Positions 1 to 4,899 of a stretch of 6,756 nucleotides of DNA are shown one piece after another. Position 1 is the first letter of the stretch. Each line of letters begins with the position of its first letter. Origin of the DNA: an uncultured Eubacteriales bacterium (lineage in GTDB: Bacteria; Bacillota; Clostridia; Oscillospirales; Butyricicoccaceae). A program made the position numbers and the translations under genes. The DNA lies in assembly GCA_949740695.1 (NCBI GenBank), contig CATJIY010000128.1, forward strand, positions 1-6,756. Reading direction: 5' to 3'. The notes beneath the pieces are model-generated. The model saw nothing but the letters and a program-made list of their open reading frames with translations, did not search any database and had not been told where the DNA came from.

Positions 1-47
1 GAATACACCTCCGATTCAAAAAAGACTGTCCCGGTTGTAAGCGTCAT
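1..47 (-). CDS. N-terminal fragment of an unidentified protein, continues off the window
   Basis: Reading leftward from an ATG at 47-45, the frame stays open to the window edge and begins MTLTTGTVFFESEVY. A plausible Shine-Dalgarno run (GAAGGA on the minus strand, about 58-63) lies about 10 bases before the ATG. A TATAAT hexamer on the minus strand at 95-100 could serve as a -10, but I find no matching -35. Only 15 codons are visible, too few for any family assignment. The gene would lie 73 bp downstream of the acetyltransferase on the same strand and could be read through from it, since I see no terminator between them. It is a real start if the frame continues to the left, which cannot be seen here. 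Confidence 0.4.
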   Translation of the reverse strand, partial: MTLTTGTVFFESEVY

Positions 48-75
48 AATCACCTTTTCCTTCTTTGCAATCACT

Positions 76-104
76 TTGACTTGTCGCCGTAACCATTATA
101 AAAT
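76..104 (+). promoter_or_regulatory. Sigma-A-like promoter match facing into the acetyltransferase gene (antisense)
   Basis: On the plus strand TTGACT (76-81) and TAAAAT (99-104) are separated by exactly 17 bases, each matching the consensus at five of six positions. Transcription from here would start near 111 and run antisense through the minus-strand acetyltransferase gene. No plus-strand gene follows before ychF at 757. It overlaps the minus-strand TATAAT at 95-100, so AT-richness around a leftward promoter could explain it by chance. Confidence 0.3.
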
Positions 105-120
105 CACAATGCAACAGCTG

Positions 121-606
121 TTATGCTTTGGGTTTTGTTTTCCAAAGATACTTCATGATTTTTTCGCCTTTATCGTCAATTTTTCCATTAAATCTAAATC
201 CGATCTGTTGGTATAACCGGATCGCCCGCGCATTTTCTTCATATACGCTAAGATACACCGCGCAGCCGCCATATTCTCCGCGCAGCCGGTCCAACAAACC
301 CAATATCGCTTGTCTGCCGTAGCCTCTCCCCTGATACCGCTTGTCAATCAACAACCGGTCCAGCCATAATTCCCCGGGAAATGGTTCGGAGAAAAAACCG
401 TACATCGCAAAGCCAACCAGCGTATCGCCGTCATAGATGCCAACCGGCCGCCACAAAGGAAACACCTCTGCCTCCCGCAAACAATCGCTTACCGATTCGA
501 TAAATCCGGATTGCTCCAAATAGACAGTTAAATTTTCCAACGCCCTACGATTTTCCTGGTTTGCTGGTTCAAAATGCAGTTTTCCAGAATGGCAAGTCTC
601 CTTCAT
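121..606 (-). CDS. bltD: BltD-like spermine/spermidine (diamine) N-acetyltransferase, GNAT family
   Basis: This 161-residue single-domain GNAT enzyme is predicted to transfer acetyl from acetyl-CoA to a primary amine of a polyamine in the cytoplasm, lowering polyamine charge and toxicity. The acetyl-CoA pyrophosphate loop is QGRGYG at residues 92-97, inside the segment LDRLLIDKRYQGRGYGR. A second GNAT signature, NARAIRLYQQIGF (125-137), contains Tyr132, which is in the usual place of the general acid. From memory the whole length follows Bacillus BltD closely: the PVGIYDGDTLVGFAMYG strand (54-70), the WLDR strand (81-84) and the C-terminal FNGKIDDKGEKIM (139-151). Length is normal. The ATG at 606 is preceded by an AAGGGGG ribosome site six bases away. 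The gene is divergent from ychF. Exact substrate is inferred; some relatives acetylate other small amines. Confidence 0.85.
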   Translation of the reverse strand: MKETCHSGKLHFEPANQENRRALENLTVYLEQSGFIESVSDCLREAEVFPLWRPVGIYDGDTLVGFAMYGFFSEPFPGELWLDRLLIDKRYQGRGYGRQAILGLLDRLRGEYGGCAVYLSVYEENARAIRLYQQIGFRFNGKIDDKGEKIMKYLWKTKPKA

Positions 607-633
607 GAAGCACCCCCTTTTCTTCTGACCCCT

Positions 634-657
634 AGATTTGGTAAAAACGCCAAATCT
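634..657. repeat. Perfect 8-bp inverted repeat in the bltD-ychF spacer
   Basis: AGATTTGG (634-641) and CCAAATCT (650-657) are perfect complements around an 8-base centre. The repeat begins 28 bp upstream of the acetyltransferase start, so in the leftward transcript it would sit in the leader or core promoter. No T-run follows on either strand, so it does not look like a terminator. A regulator-binding site or leader hairpin is possible, but there is no direct evidence for either. Confidence 0.4.
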
Positions 658-670
658 TCAGATAATCTGA
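658..670. promoter_or_regulatory. 13-bp palindrome, possible operator upstream of the ychF promoter
   Basis: TCAGAT-A-ATCTGA is a perfect 13-bp palindrome with a single-base centre. It directly abuts the inverted repeat at 634-657 and ends 12 bp before the ychF -35 hexamer. The shape is that of a dimeric regulator site and the place suits control of either divergent gene, but I do not recognise a known operator. Confidence 0.3.
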
Positions 671-682
671 TTTTGCTTGCTA

Positions 683-711
683 TTGTGAAACTGAAATCCT
701 TATGATACAAT
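683..711 (+). promoter_or_regulatory. Promoter of ychF
   Basis: TTGTGA (683-688) as -35 and TACAAT (706-711) as -10 are separated by 17 bases. Transcription would begin near 718, giving a leader of about 40 bases that carries the strong ribosome site AGGAGGT at 740-746. An overlapping TATGAT (701-706) could act as an alternative -10 but lacks a matching -35. Confidence 0.6.
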
Positions 712-756
712 AGAGGCATTGCATTGACCCTGAAAAATCAGGAGGTAGAAAAACAT

Positions 757-1869
757 ATGAAATTAGGCATTGTGGGCCTGCCCAACGTGGGCAAAAGCAC
801 TTTATTCAACGCCATTACCAACGCCGGCGCGGAAAGCGCCAACTACCCCTTCTGTACCATTGAACCCAATGTAGGCATGGTGTCGGTTCCCGACAGCCGG
901 CTGGACCACCTATCCCAGCTGTACCACCCCAAAAAATACACCCCCGCCGTCATTGAGTTTGTGGATATTGCCGGGCTGGTAAAGGGAGCGTCCAAAGGCG
1001 CGGGACTGGGCAACCAATTTTTAAGCAATATCCGAATGACTGACGCCATCGTCCATGTAGTGCGCTGTTTTGATGACGACAACATCATGCACGTAGTGGA
1101 AGACGCCAACAAAGCGGTTCCAGTGGACCCTGCCGGGGACATCGACTGTATCAGTCTCGAACTGGTGCTGGCCGATTCCGAGATGATAGAACGGCGAATT
1201 GACCGGTCCAAAAAAGCGGCCAAAGGCGGCGACAAAAAATACCTTCGAGAAATCCAGGTGCTCGAAGGCTTGTTAGCCCACCTGAACCAAGGATTGCCCG
1301 CCCGAACCTACGACTGTCCGCCAGACGAGCTGGCCATAATCCAGGAATCTGACCTGTTAAGCCTAAAGCCGGTGATTTACGCCGCCAATATGGACGAAGA
1401 GGGCGCCGCCAACCCGGAGGCCAATCCCTACTTTCAGACCGTTTTCCAAATCGCCCAGAAGGAAGGTAGCCAAGTACTGCCCATCTGTGCGAAAACTGAG
1501 CAAGAAATCGCTGAACTGCCCCGGGAAGAACAAGCCATGTTTTTAGAAGAGCTCGGCATGGCCCAATCCGGCCTGGACCGGCTGATTCAGTGTTCCTATA
1601 CCCTTCTGGGTCTGATCTCTTTTCTTACCGCCGGCAGCGACGAGGTGCGGGCCTGGACCATCGTTCAGGGCACCAAAGCGCCCCAGGCTGCGGGAAAAAT
1701 TCACAGCGACTTTGAACGGGGTTTTATCCGGGCGGAGGTCATCGCTTTTGAAGATTTAAAAGCCCTGGGCAGTTTGGCCGCCGCTCGGGAAAAAGGCAAA
1801 ATCCGCAGCGAAGGCAAAGAATATGTGATGAAAGCTGGAGACGTGGTCAACTTCCTTTTCAACGTATAA
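757..1869 (+). CDS. ychF: YchF, redox-responsive P-loop ATPase of the Obg-related family
   Basis: YchF/OLA1 is a cytoplasmic P-loop NTPase that binds ribosomes and, unlike other TRAFAC GTPases, prefers ATP; in E. coli it is linked to oxidative-stress control. The 370-residue product has the usual length. G1 is GLPNVGKST (7-15), a YchF-typical NYPFCTIEPNVG follows (29-40), and G3 is DIAG (70-73) followed by LVKGASKGAGLGNQFL. The G4 position reads NMDE (211-214) instead of NKxD, the change that explains ATP over GTP. The C-terminal TGS domain starts near residue 285, with the conserved HSDFERGFIRAEV segment. I place the start at the ATG at 757, because AGGAGGT (740-746) lies 10 bases upstream and MKLGIVGLPNVGKS is the family N-terminus. 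A TTG at 724 would add 11 residues with no ribosome site. Confidence 0.97.
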   Translation: MKLGIVGLPNVGKSTLFNAITNAGAESANYPFCTIEPNVGMVSVPDSRLDHLSQLYHPKKYTPAVIEFVDIAGLVKGASKGAGLGNQFLSNIRMTDAIVHVVRCFDDDNIMHVVEDANKAVPVDPAGDIDCISLELVLADSEMIERRIDRSKKAAKGGDKKYLREIQVLEGLLAHLNQGLPARTYDCPPDELAIIQESDLLSLKPVIYAANMDEEGAANPEANPYFQTVFQIAQKEGSQVLPICAKTEQEIAELPREEQAMFLEELGMAQSGLDRLIQCSYTLLGLISFLTAGSDEVRAWTIVQGTKAPQAAGKIHSDFERGFIRAEVIAFEDLKALGSLAAAREKGKIRSEGKEYVMKAGDVVNFLFNV

Positions 1870-1945
1870 TCATCTTTTGCACTTGCTGTACCTGCCTAAA
1901 AACGCCATAAGACCGATTTTGCGTTAAACCGCCCTTTTTGGGGAA

Positions 1946-1975
1946 CCCTTTCCTTATTGGAAAGGGTGTTTTTTT
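1946..1975 (+). terminator. Intrinsic terminator of ychF, overlapping the next gene's ribosome site
   Basis: CCCTTTCC (1946-1953) and GGAAAGGG (1959-1966) form a perfect 8-bp stem, extended to 9 bp by A1945-T1967, with the loop TTATT. TGTTTTTTT follows at 1967-1975. It lies 77 bp after the ychF stop. The T-run touches the ATG of the following gene at 1976, and the only purine-rich ribosome-site candidate for that gene (GGAAAGGG) is the right arm of this hairpin. Confidence 0.85.
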
Positions 1976-2686
1976 ATGAAAAAAGTTTGGGCGGCAGTGG
2001 TCTGCGTCGGACTTCTGCTGGCGGCGGCAGCGGCAATGATTTTCTTTTCCACCGCCGGCTCCAGCTGGATGGCTGACCGGCTTTCCTGACTGGCGGCTAC
2101 AGCAGGCCCAGAATGGGGTAAACGGCTTTATCTGTGGTCGTTGGAGGTCAATCCCTATGATACCGGGACCCGGCTGGCGCTGGCTCAACTTTATCAGGCC
2201 CAAGATCAGCTGATTGCCTCCCAACAGCTGCTACGGGAAGGCATCTCCCATTATGACGCTGGACCTGAGCTTTATCTGGCGCTGGCCGAGTCCTATACCG
2301 GACAAGGGCGGCTGGAAGACGCTTGCGCCCTGCTGGACAGCGCTCCTGAAAGCTACCGGTTTCAAAGCCTAGTCCGTCTGCGGCCCAAAACGCCCGCCAT
2401 ATCCCCTTCTGGAGAATATTCCCAGGGACATCCCTTTTCCCCAAAAAGCGGAACCAATCCGATTTGGTTCCGGCTGGACGGAGGCGACTGGATCCTTTAT
2501 GAGCAACCGCTCCGCCTTGACCCTGGAGAGCACACCCTGGAAGCGCTGGCCCTCTCCCCAGAGGGCATCCCTTCTTCCAAAGTCAAATGCCGCTACCACA
2601 TTCAGCCGGTTCAGCCAGCCTCCGCCCCAATAAAGCGCTTACCCGCGCCTTCACGAAGCCAGGCGAATCAAATCCAACCACAGTAG
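1976..2686 (+). pseudogene. Membrane-anchored TPR protein with chitobiase-C-terminal-like domain, split by an in-frame TGA
   Basis: From the ATG at 1976 the frame reads MKKVWAAVVCVGLLL and on through a hydrophobic anchor (about residues 4-25). It meets TGA at 2087-2089 (codon 38), then stays open in the same frame to TAG at 2684-2686. Restored, the protein has 236 positions. After the anchor come two TPR-like helical pairs (roughly 48-118; SLEVNPYDTGTRLALAQLY and ELYLALAESYTGQGRLEDA). A beta domain at about 162-209 (WFRLDGGDW ... LDPGEHTLEALALSPEG) resembles the chitobiase/beta-hexosaminidase C-terminal fold common in clostridial surface proteins. A Pro/Gln-rich tail ends it. TPRs suggest protein binding outside the membrane; the partner is unknown. 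The part after TGA could start at a TTG at 2141, but that has no ribosome site and would lack the anchor. A nonsense mutation, a sequencing error or readthrough are the options; TGA is a real stop elsewhere in this window. Confidence 0.7.
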
Positions 2687-2692
2687 GCCAGG

Positions 2693-2920
2693 CTACCGGC
2701 AGATGACCACCATGGATTTGGAAAAGTCCTTCCAATCCAACGCTTGTCCGCACCGGTCGCAAAACCGCTGGTATTCCCGTTCCATGGTAATCTGACAGCG
2801 AGGACATACCGGAAAGGTAATCTCCCCTGCGGCGCTCCGATATCCGCGTCGGAGAGACACCGGCATAGGACTGCGATAAGCCACCGCGTCAGCCCCAGGA
2901 AAAACCGCCGCTTTATTCAC
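2693..2920 (-). CDS. Small zinc-ribbon protein
   Basis: This 75-residue protein has a rubredoxin-like zinc-ribbon pattern. CPRC (Cys39, Cys42) and CDRC (Cys54, Cys57) are separated by 11 residues, so four cysteines are available to bind one metal ion. Ahead of them is a basic segment, MPVSLRRGYRSAAGE (19-33). I choose the GTG at 2920 as start because AGGAG on the minus strand lies 6 bases upstream; an ATG at 2971 would add 17 unconvincing residues inside the upstream gene. The GTG overlaps the end of the XRE gene by 8 bases, so the two should be co-transcribed and translationally coupled. The function is not known; a partner or cofactor of the XRE regulator, or an RNA/DNA-binding adaptor, would fit the arrangement but is inference. 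Confidence 0.75.
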   Translation of the reverse strand: MNKAAVFPGADAVAYRSPMPVSLRRGYRSAAGEITFPVCPRCQITMEREYQRFCDRCGQALDWKDFSKSMVVICR

Positions 2921-3266
2921 AGTCGTCTCCTGCGTCCCAAAGCGACACCATCTCCAGTAGCAGCTGACCAAACCGGCAGCGCTGTTCCACTTCCAGTCCG
3001 GAAATGAGTTTCAGCATGTCCAGCAGCTTCAGCAGAATGGTAAGTTGGCCTTGAGAAAAAGCGCCGCAAATCAACAACGAAGGGTCGATTTCCAGCTTCT
3101 TTGCCAAATGCTCCAAAGTCGTCACATTTGGATTCCCATTGCCGGACAGGTATTCTTGCAAAGCCGAGCGAGAGATTTCTAAATAGTCTGAAAATTCCGT
3201 CATCGTTTTTCCTCTTTCTTCTTTAAATGCCCGCATGACGGCCGCGATGTTTTTCTGGATTTCCAT
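2913..3266 (-). CDS. XRE-family helix-turn-helix transcriptional regulator
   Basis: A 117-residue protein with an XRE/Cro-CI type DNA-binding domain over about residues 5-66. The helix-turn-helix reads MTEFSDYLEISRSALQEYL (22-40), and NPNVTTLEHLAKKLEIDPSLL (45-65) is the usual closing pair of helices. The C-terminal 45 residues (QLTILLKLLDMLKLISG, then VEQRCRFGQLLLEMVSLW) are amphipathic and likely mediate dimerisation. No peptidase or sensor domain is present. The ATG at 3266 has an AAAGGGGGA ribosome site about 6 bases upstream. The stop overlaps the GTG of the zinc-ribbon gene. A small cytoplasmic repressor, possibly autoregulating its own promoter, is the likeliest role; the target genes cannot be read from the window. 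Confidence 0.88.
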   Translation of the reverse strand: MEIQKNIAAVMRAFKEERGKTMTEFSDYLEISRSALQEYLSGNGNPNVTTLEHLAKKLEIDPSLLICGAFSQGQLTILLKLLDMLKLISGLEVEQRCRFGQLLLEMVSLWDAGDDCE

Positions 3267-3352
3267 GGGTATTCCCCCTTTCCTATATCATAAGGGAGAA
3301 CACTGCATAAATACAGACCATTTATCCCCCAAAGCGTACCGTTTTTCCGGTA

Positions 3353-3402
3353 AGGGCTGGCGAAAAAGGAAGTTTTTCGGAGACAGCCCTGTCGTTTTTT
3401 TT
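3353..3402 (+). terminator. Plus-directed intrinsic terminator without an adjacent plus-strand gene
   Basis: AGGGCTG (3353-3359) pairs perfectly with CAGCCCT (3384-3390). Inside it CGAAAAA (3361-3367) pairs with TTTTTCG (3373-3379) around the loop GGAAG. The stem is interrupted by an internal loop of one base against four. GTCG and then eight T residues (3395-3402) follow. The nearest plus-strand gene ends at 2686, so this would stop either read-through from there, antisense to the XRE pair, or an unseen plus-strand RNA. Confidence 0.55.
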
Positions 3403-3413
3403 AAAAAAAGCGC

Positions 3414-3446
3414 AAAAAAACAAAAAGCCGCCGGACGGCAGCTTTT
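3414..3446 (-). terminator. Minus-directed intrinsic terminator (second in tandem)
   Basis: AAAAGC (3423-3428) with GCTTTT (3441-3446), one mismatch, then GCC (3430-3432) with GGC (3437-3439) form a hairpin. Read on the minus strand it is followed by TTTTTGTTTTTTT (3426 down to 3414). It lies downstream of the terminator at 3543-3583 and upstream of the XRE gene, so it would act as a backstop insulating XRE from the operon to its right. Confidence 0.6.
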
Positions 3447-3542
3447 CCAAGATGCCCGCCATCAACCTGTTTGGGATGTTTTACTCCGCAGTATTCTCCC
3501 ATAAAAACGGCGAGTATTGCTACAGTATTCCATCATAAGATA

Positions 3543-3583
3543 TAAAAAATTACCACCCGGCTACAGACCGCAACCGGATGGTA
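3543..3583 (-). terminator. Intrinsic terminator of the DUF4367/secreted-protein operon
   Basis: TACCACCCGG (3551-3560) and CCGGATGGTA (3574-3583) pair over 10 bp with one G-U wobble in the minus-strand RNA, around a 13-base loop. On the minus strand the stem is followed by AATTTTTTATA. It lies 27 bp after the stop of the small secreted protein. Confidence 0.75.
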
Positions 3584-3610
3584 GTCTCAGCGCATTGTCA
3601 AACTATTCAA

Positions 3611-3952
3611 TTAGGGGCACTTTTTTGTAATAGTGGCCTCTTGAAAGGATTCTCCATCAATTGTACCATTTACTCTTACAGTATAAGTTTTTCCACGTTC
3701 CACTTCGGCTGATCCTCTGATAACAATGGCAGTTCTTCCTGACCCCTCCCAGGAATCCAGCATGGAATTTCCACACCACAACTGAACAGTTGCTTCAATA
3801 TCACATCCAACCCCTTGGACAGTTACCTCAATATTAGCTGTTGTTCCGCTGAACGATAATCTCGGCGCACATCCTACACGTGCTTCCACTGCAAAAGCTG
3901 TTAATGAAAGCCCCATGCACATGCAAAGTAAAAGACTCGCAATTTTTTTCAT
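3611..3952 (-). CDS. Small secreted cysteine-containing protein, family not recognised
   Basis: A 113-residue precursor. A typical signal peptide (MKK, hydrophobic core to about residue 20) has two possible signal-peptidase I sites, after AFA (21) or VEA (24), leaving about 90 residues outside the cell. The mature part holds four cysteines (28, 50, 60, 112), enough for two disulfides. It is rich in alternating beta-type segments (TANIEVTVQGVGCDIEATVQLWC; then TAIVIRG, KTYTVRVNGTI), which suggests a small Ig-like beta sandwich. No lipobox, catalytic motif or cell-wall anchor is seen. The ATG has an ideal AGGAGG site seven bases upstream. It follows the DUF4367 gene by 75 bp with no terminator between, and a strong terminator follows, so the two form a probable operon. 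I do not recognise the family; an extracellular partner of the membrane protein is only a guess. Confidence 0.8.
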   Translation of the reverse strand: MKKIASLLLCMCMGLSLTAFAVEARVGCAPRLSFSGTTANIEVTVQGVGCDIEATVQLWCGNSMLDSWEGSGRTAIVIRGSAEVERGKTYTVRVNGTIDGESFQEATITKKCP

Positions 3953-4027
3953 AAAAATACCTCCTTCTATTTTTCTACATATAAAACGTCCAAAACTCTT
4001 CTAATCAGACAGCATTTTATATTTTTT

Positions 4028-4717
4028 TCACTTCTCAGCCTTAATGCTCTCTGCTAATGCAATCATTTTTTCTTTATCAAAAAAGCCAGATAATCGAAAG
4101 GTTATATTCTTTGCAACATCTACCCATATCAGTTCGCTGGCAAATTTAGGATTATCATAAATATAGTAATCTCCATTGAATCCATTTATTTCCGCCGTCT
4201 CCACTGTAATTCCATCCATCATATCAACAAAAATTTTAATATCGTCATTTGTCCTGAAACACGTTAACAAAAGCTCACCCTCATCACTTTGGTACTTTTT
4301 TATACACATCTCCTCACCTTGCAGAATAACTTCTCGTTCATACTCTTCTGGCAAACCAGTAACCTCATAATCTCCCAAAAATGCACCAGTATCCGGATTG
4401 AAATATTGATACACATAGCTGTTTTCATAGACCTCCCGAATCCATCCGGAAAAACTGGCCCAAGCTTCGCGGTTCAAACTCAGCCAAAGCCCGGCGCTCA
4501 TGGCTGCAATCAGAAGGACTGCCGCCGTCTGCTCGGCCAACTGCGAAAATCCTCTCCAGAAAATCTTTTTGTGAATCAACCTTTTGATCCGCCGCTCAAA
4601 CCGATACGTAACTGCCAAACATCCAGCTTCCAGTTCCGCCCGTTCCTCCAACCCAACCAACATGGACTGACAAACCGATATCGCCGCGCAACGCAGTTCT
4701 TTATCCGAAAATTTCAT
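4028..4717 (-). CDS. DUF4367-type single-pass membrane protein, usually paired with an ECF sigma factor
   Basis: A 229-residue protein. The cytoplasmic N-terminus (1-60; KFSDKELRCAAISVCQSML and a basic RFERRIKRLIHKK) precedes one membrane helix (about 64-81; AAVLLIAAMSAGLWLSL). Next comes the juxtamembrane ASFSGWIREVYENSYVYQYF (87-106), and the extracytoplasmic remainder has the DUF4367 look (GLPEEYERE, ELIWVDVAKNITFRLSG). Relatives are commonly encoded just after an ECF-type sigma factor and are thought to act like anti-sigma or co-regulatory proteins; no sigma gene is visible here. I start at the ATG at 4717, with GAGGGG upstream and a family-like N-terminus, rather than 14 codons earlier. 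It has its own promoter (4783-4811). By hand count the region 4441-4717 is about 52% GC and 4028-4440 about 36%, an abrupt change near residue 93. Confidence 0.78.
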   Translation of the reverse strand: MKFSDKELRCAAISVCQSMLVGLEERAELEAGCLAVTYRFERRIKRLIHKKIFWRGFSQLAEQTAAVLLIAAMSAGLWLSLNREAWASFSGWIREVYENSYVYQYFNPDTGAFLGDYEVTGLPEEYEREVILQGEEMCIKKYQSDEGELLLTCFRTNDDIKIFVDMMDGITVETAEINGFNGDYYIYDNPKFASELIWVDVAKNITFRLSGFFDKEKMIALAESIKAEK

Positions 4718-4782
4718 ATGCAGTCCCCTCTTTCTTTTTTCGCCGGCCGGATTCGGCAAAATCCGCGCCTGCGGTTGGTTGT

Positions 4783-4811
4783 ATCATAGCATAGCCCTCT
4801 TTTCCTAGCAA
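4783..4811 (-). promoter_or_regulatory. Promoter of the DUF4367/secreted-protein operon
   Basis: On the minus strand TTGCTA (4811-4806) and TATGAT (4788-4783) are separated by exactly 17 bases, matching the sigma-A consensus at four and five of six positions. The start point would fall near 4776, about 60 bases before the ATG at 4717. This is the best promoter match on the minus strand of the window. Confidence 0.6.
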
Positions 4812-4817
4812 GAGGGC
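4794..4817. promoter_or_regulatory. Inverted repeat across the -35 region, possible operator
   Basis: GCCCTCTT (4794-4801) and AAGAGGGC (4810-4817) are perfect 8-bp inverted copies with an 8-base centre. The pair covers much of the promoter spacer and part of the -35 hexamer. No T-run follows on either strand, so a terminator is unlikely. A protein bound here would block sigma-A polymerase, the classic place for a repressor; alternatively it is an alternative-sigma or activator site. Confidence 0.45.
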
Positions 4818-4850
4818 GTCCTCATTTTGCCAGATTTATACACGGGAATA

Positions 4851-4880
4851 GAAAAAGGGCTGACCTGAAAGGTCAGCCCT
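4851..4880 (-). terminator. Strong intrinsic terminator of the pantothenate kinase/aminotransferase operon
   Basis: AGGGCTGACCT (4856-4866) and AGGTCAGCCCT (4870-4880) form a perfect 11-bp stem with a 3-base loop. On the minus strand it is followed by a short T-run (4856 to 4852). It begins 19 bp after the aminotransferase stop. The same hairpin read on the plus strand has no T-run, so it works leftward. Confidence 0.88.
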
Positions 4881-4899
4881 AAAGCAATGCAACAATTCC

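Larger units (their letters stand above)
3267..3610. other. Gene-free stretch holding three terminator-like hairpins
   Basis: I see no convincing gene in these 344 bases. They hold the XRE ribosome site, a TATGAT match on the minus strand (3287-3292) without a clear -35, a small hairpin (TACCG 3337-3341 with CGGTA 3348-3352), a plus-directed terminator (3353-3402), a minus-directed terminator (3414-3446) and a second minus-directed one (3543-3583). The bases 3395-3426 are almost only T-runs then A-runs, shared by the two facing terminators. Confidence 0.6.

Noticed and set aside
113..122. AACAGCTGTT palindrome at the end of bltD
   Set aside because: It is only 10 bp with no T-run, and it overlaps the stop codon. 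It does not make a credible terminator or operator.
724..756. TTG start for ychF, 11 codons earlier
   Set aside because: The strong AGGAGGT lies inside this extension and points to the ATG at 757, which also gives the standard family N-terminus.
2087..2111. Selenocysteine insertion at the in-frame TGA, with CTGG/CCAG able to pair just after it
   Set aside because: The possible hairpin is weak and only partly paired. The position is a linker after a membrane anchor with no redox motif, and no selenium genes are visible. A nonsense mutation or error is simpler.
2141..2686. Separate intact gene starting at TTG 2141
   Set aside because: It has no ribosome site, cuts into the first TPR, and lacks the anchor that is in frame just upstream. 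It is better read as the rest of the interrupted gene.
2921..2971. ATG start at 2971 for the zinc-ribbon gene
   Set aside because: The extra 17 residues are a shadow of the XRE coding frame. The GTG at 2920 has a well-placed AGGAG and a more natural beginning.
3287..3292. Minus-strand TATGAT as the XRE promoter -10
   Set aside because: I find no -35 at a suitable distance, and it would leave a leader of only about a dozen bases. It is too weak to annotate as a promoter.
3452..3538. 28-codon plus-strand frame (MPAINLFGMFYSAVF...)
   Set aside because: It has no ribosome site or promoter, lies between two terminator hairpins, and has no recognisable pattern.
4289..4789. Long plus-strand open frame opposite the DUF4367 gene
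   Set aside because: It is a shadow of the minus-strand gene, which has a promoter, a ribosome site, a membrane helix and a family match. The plus frame has none of these.
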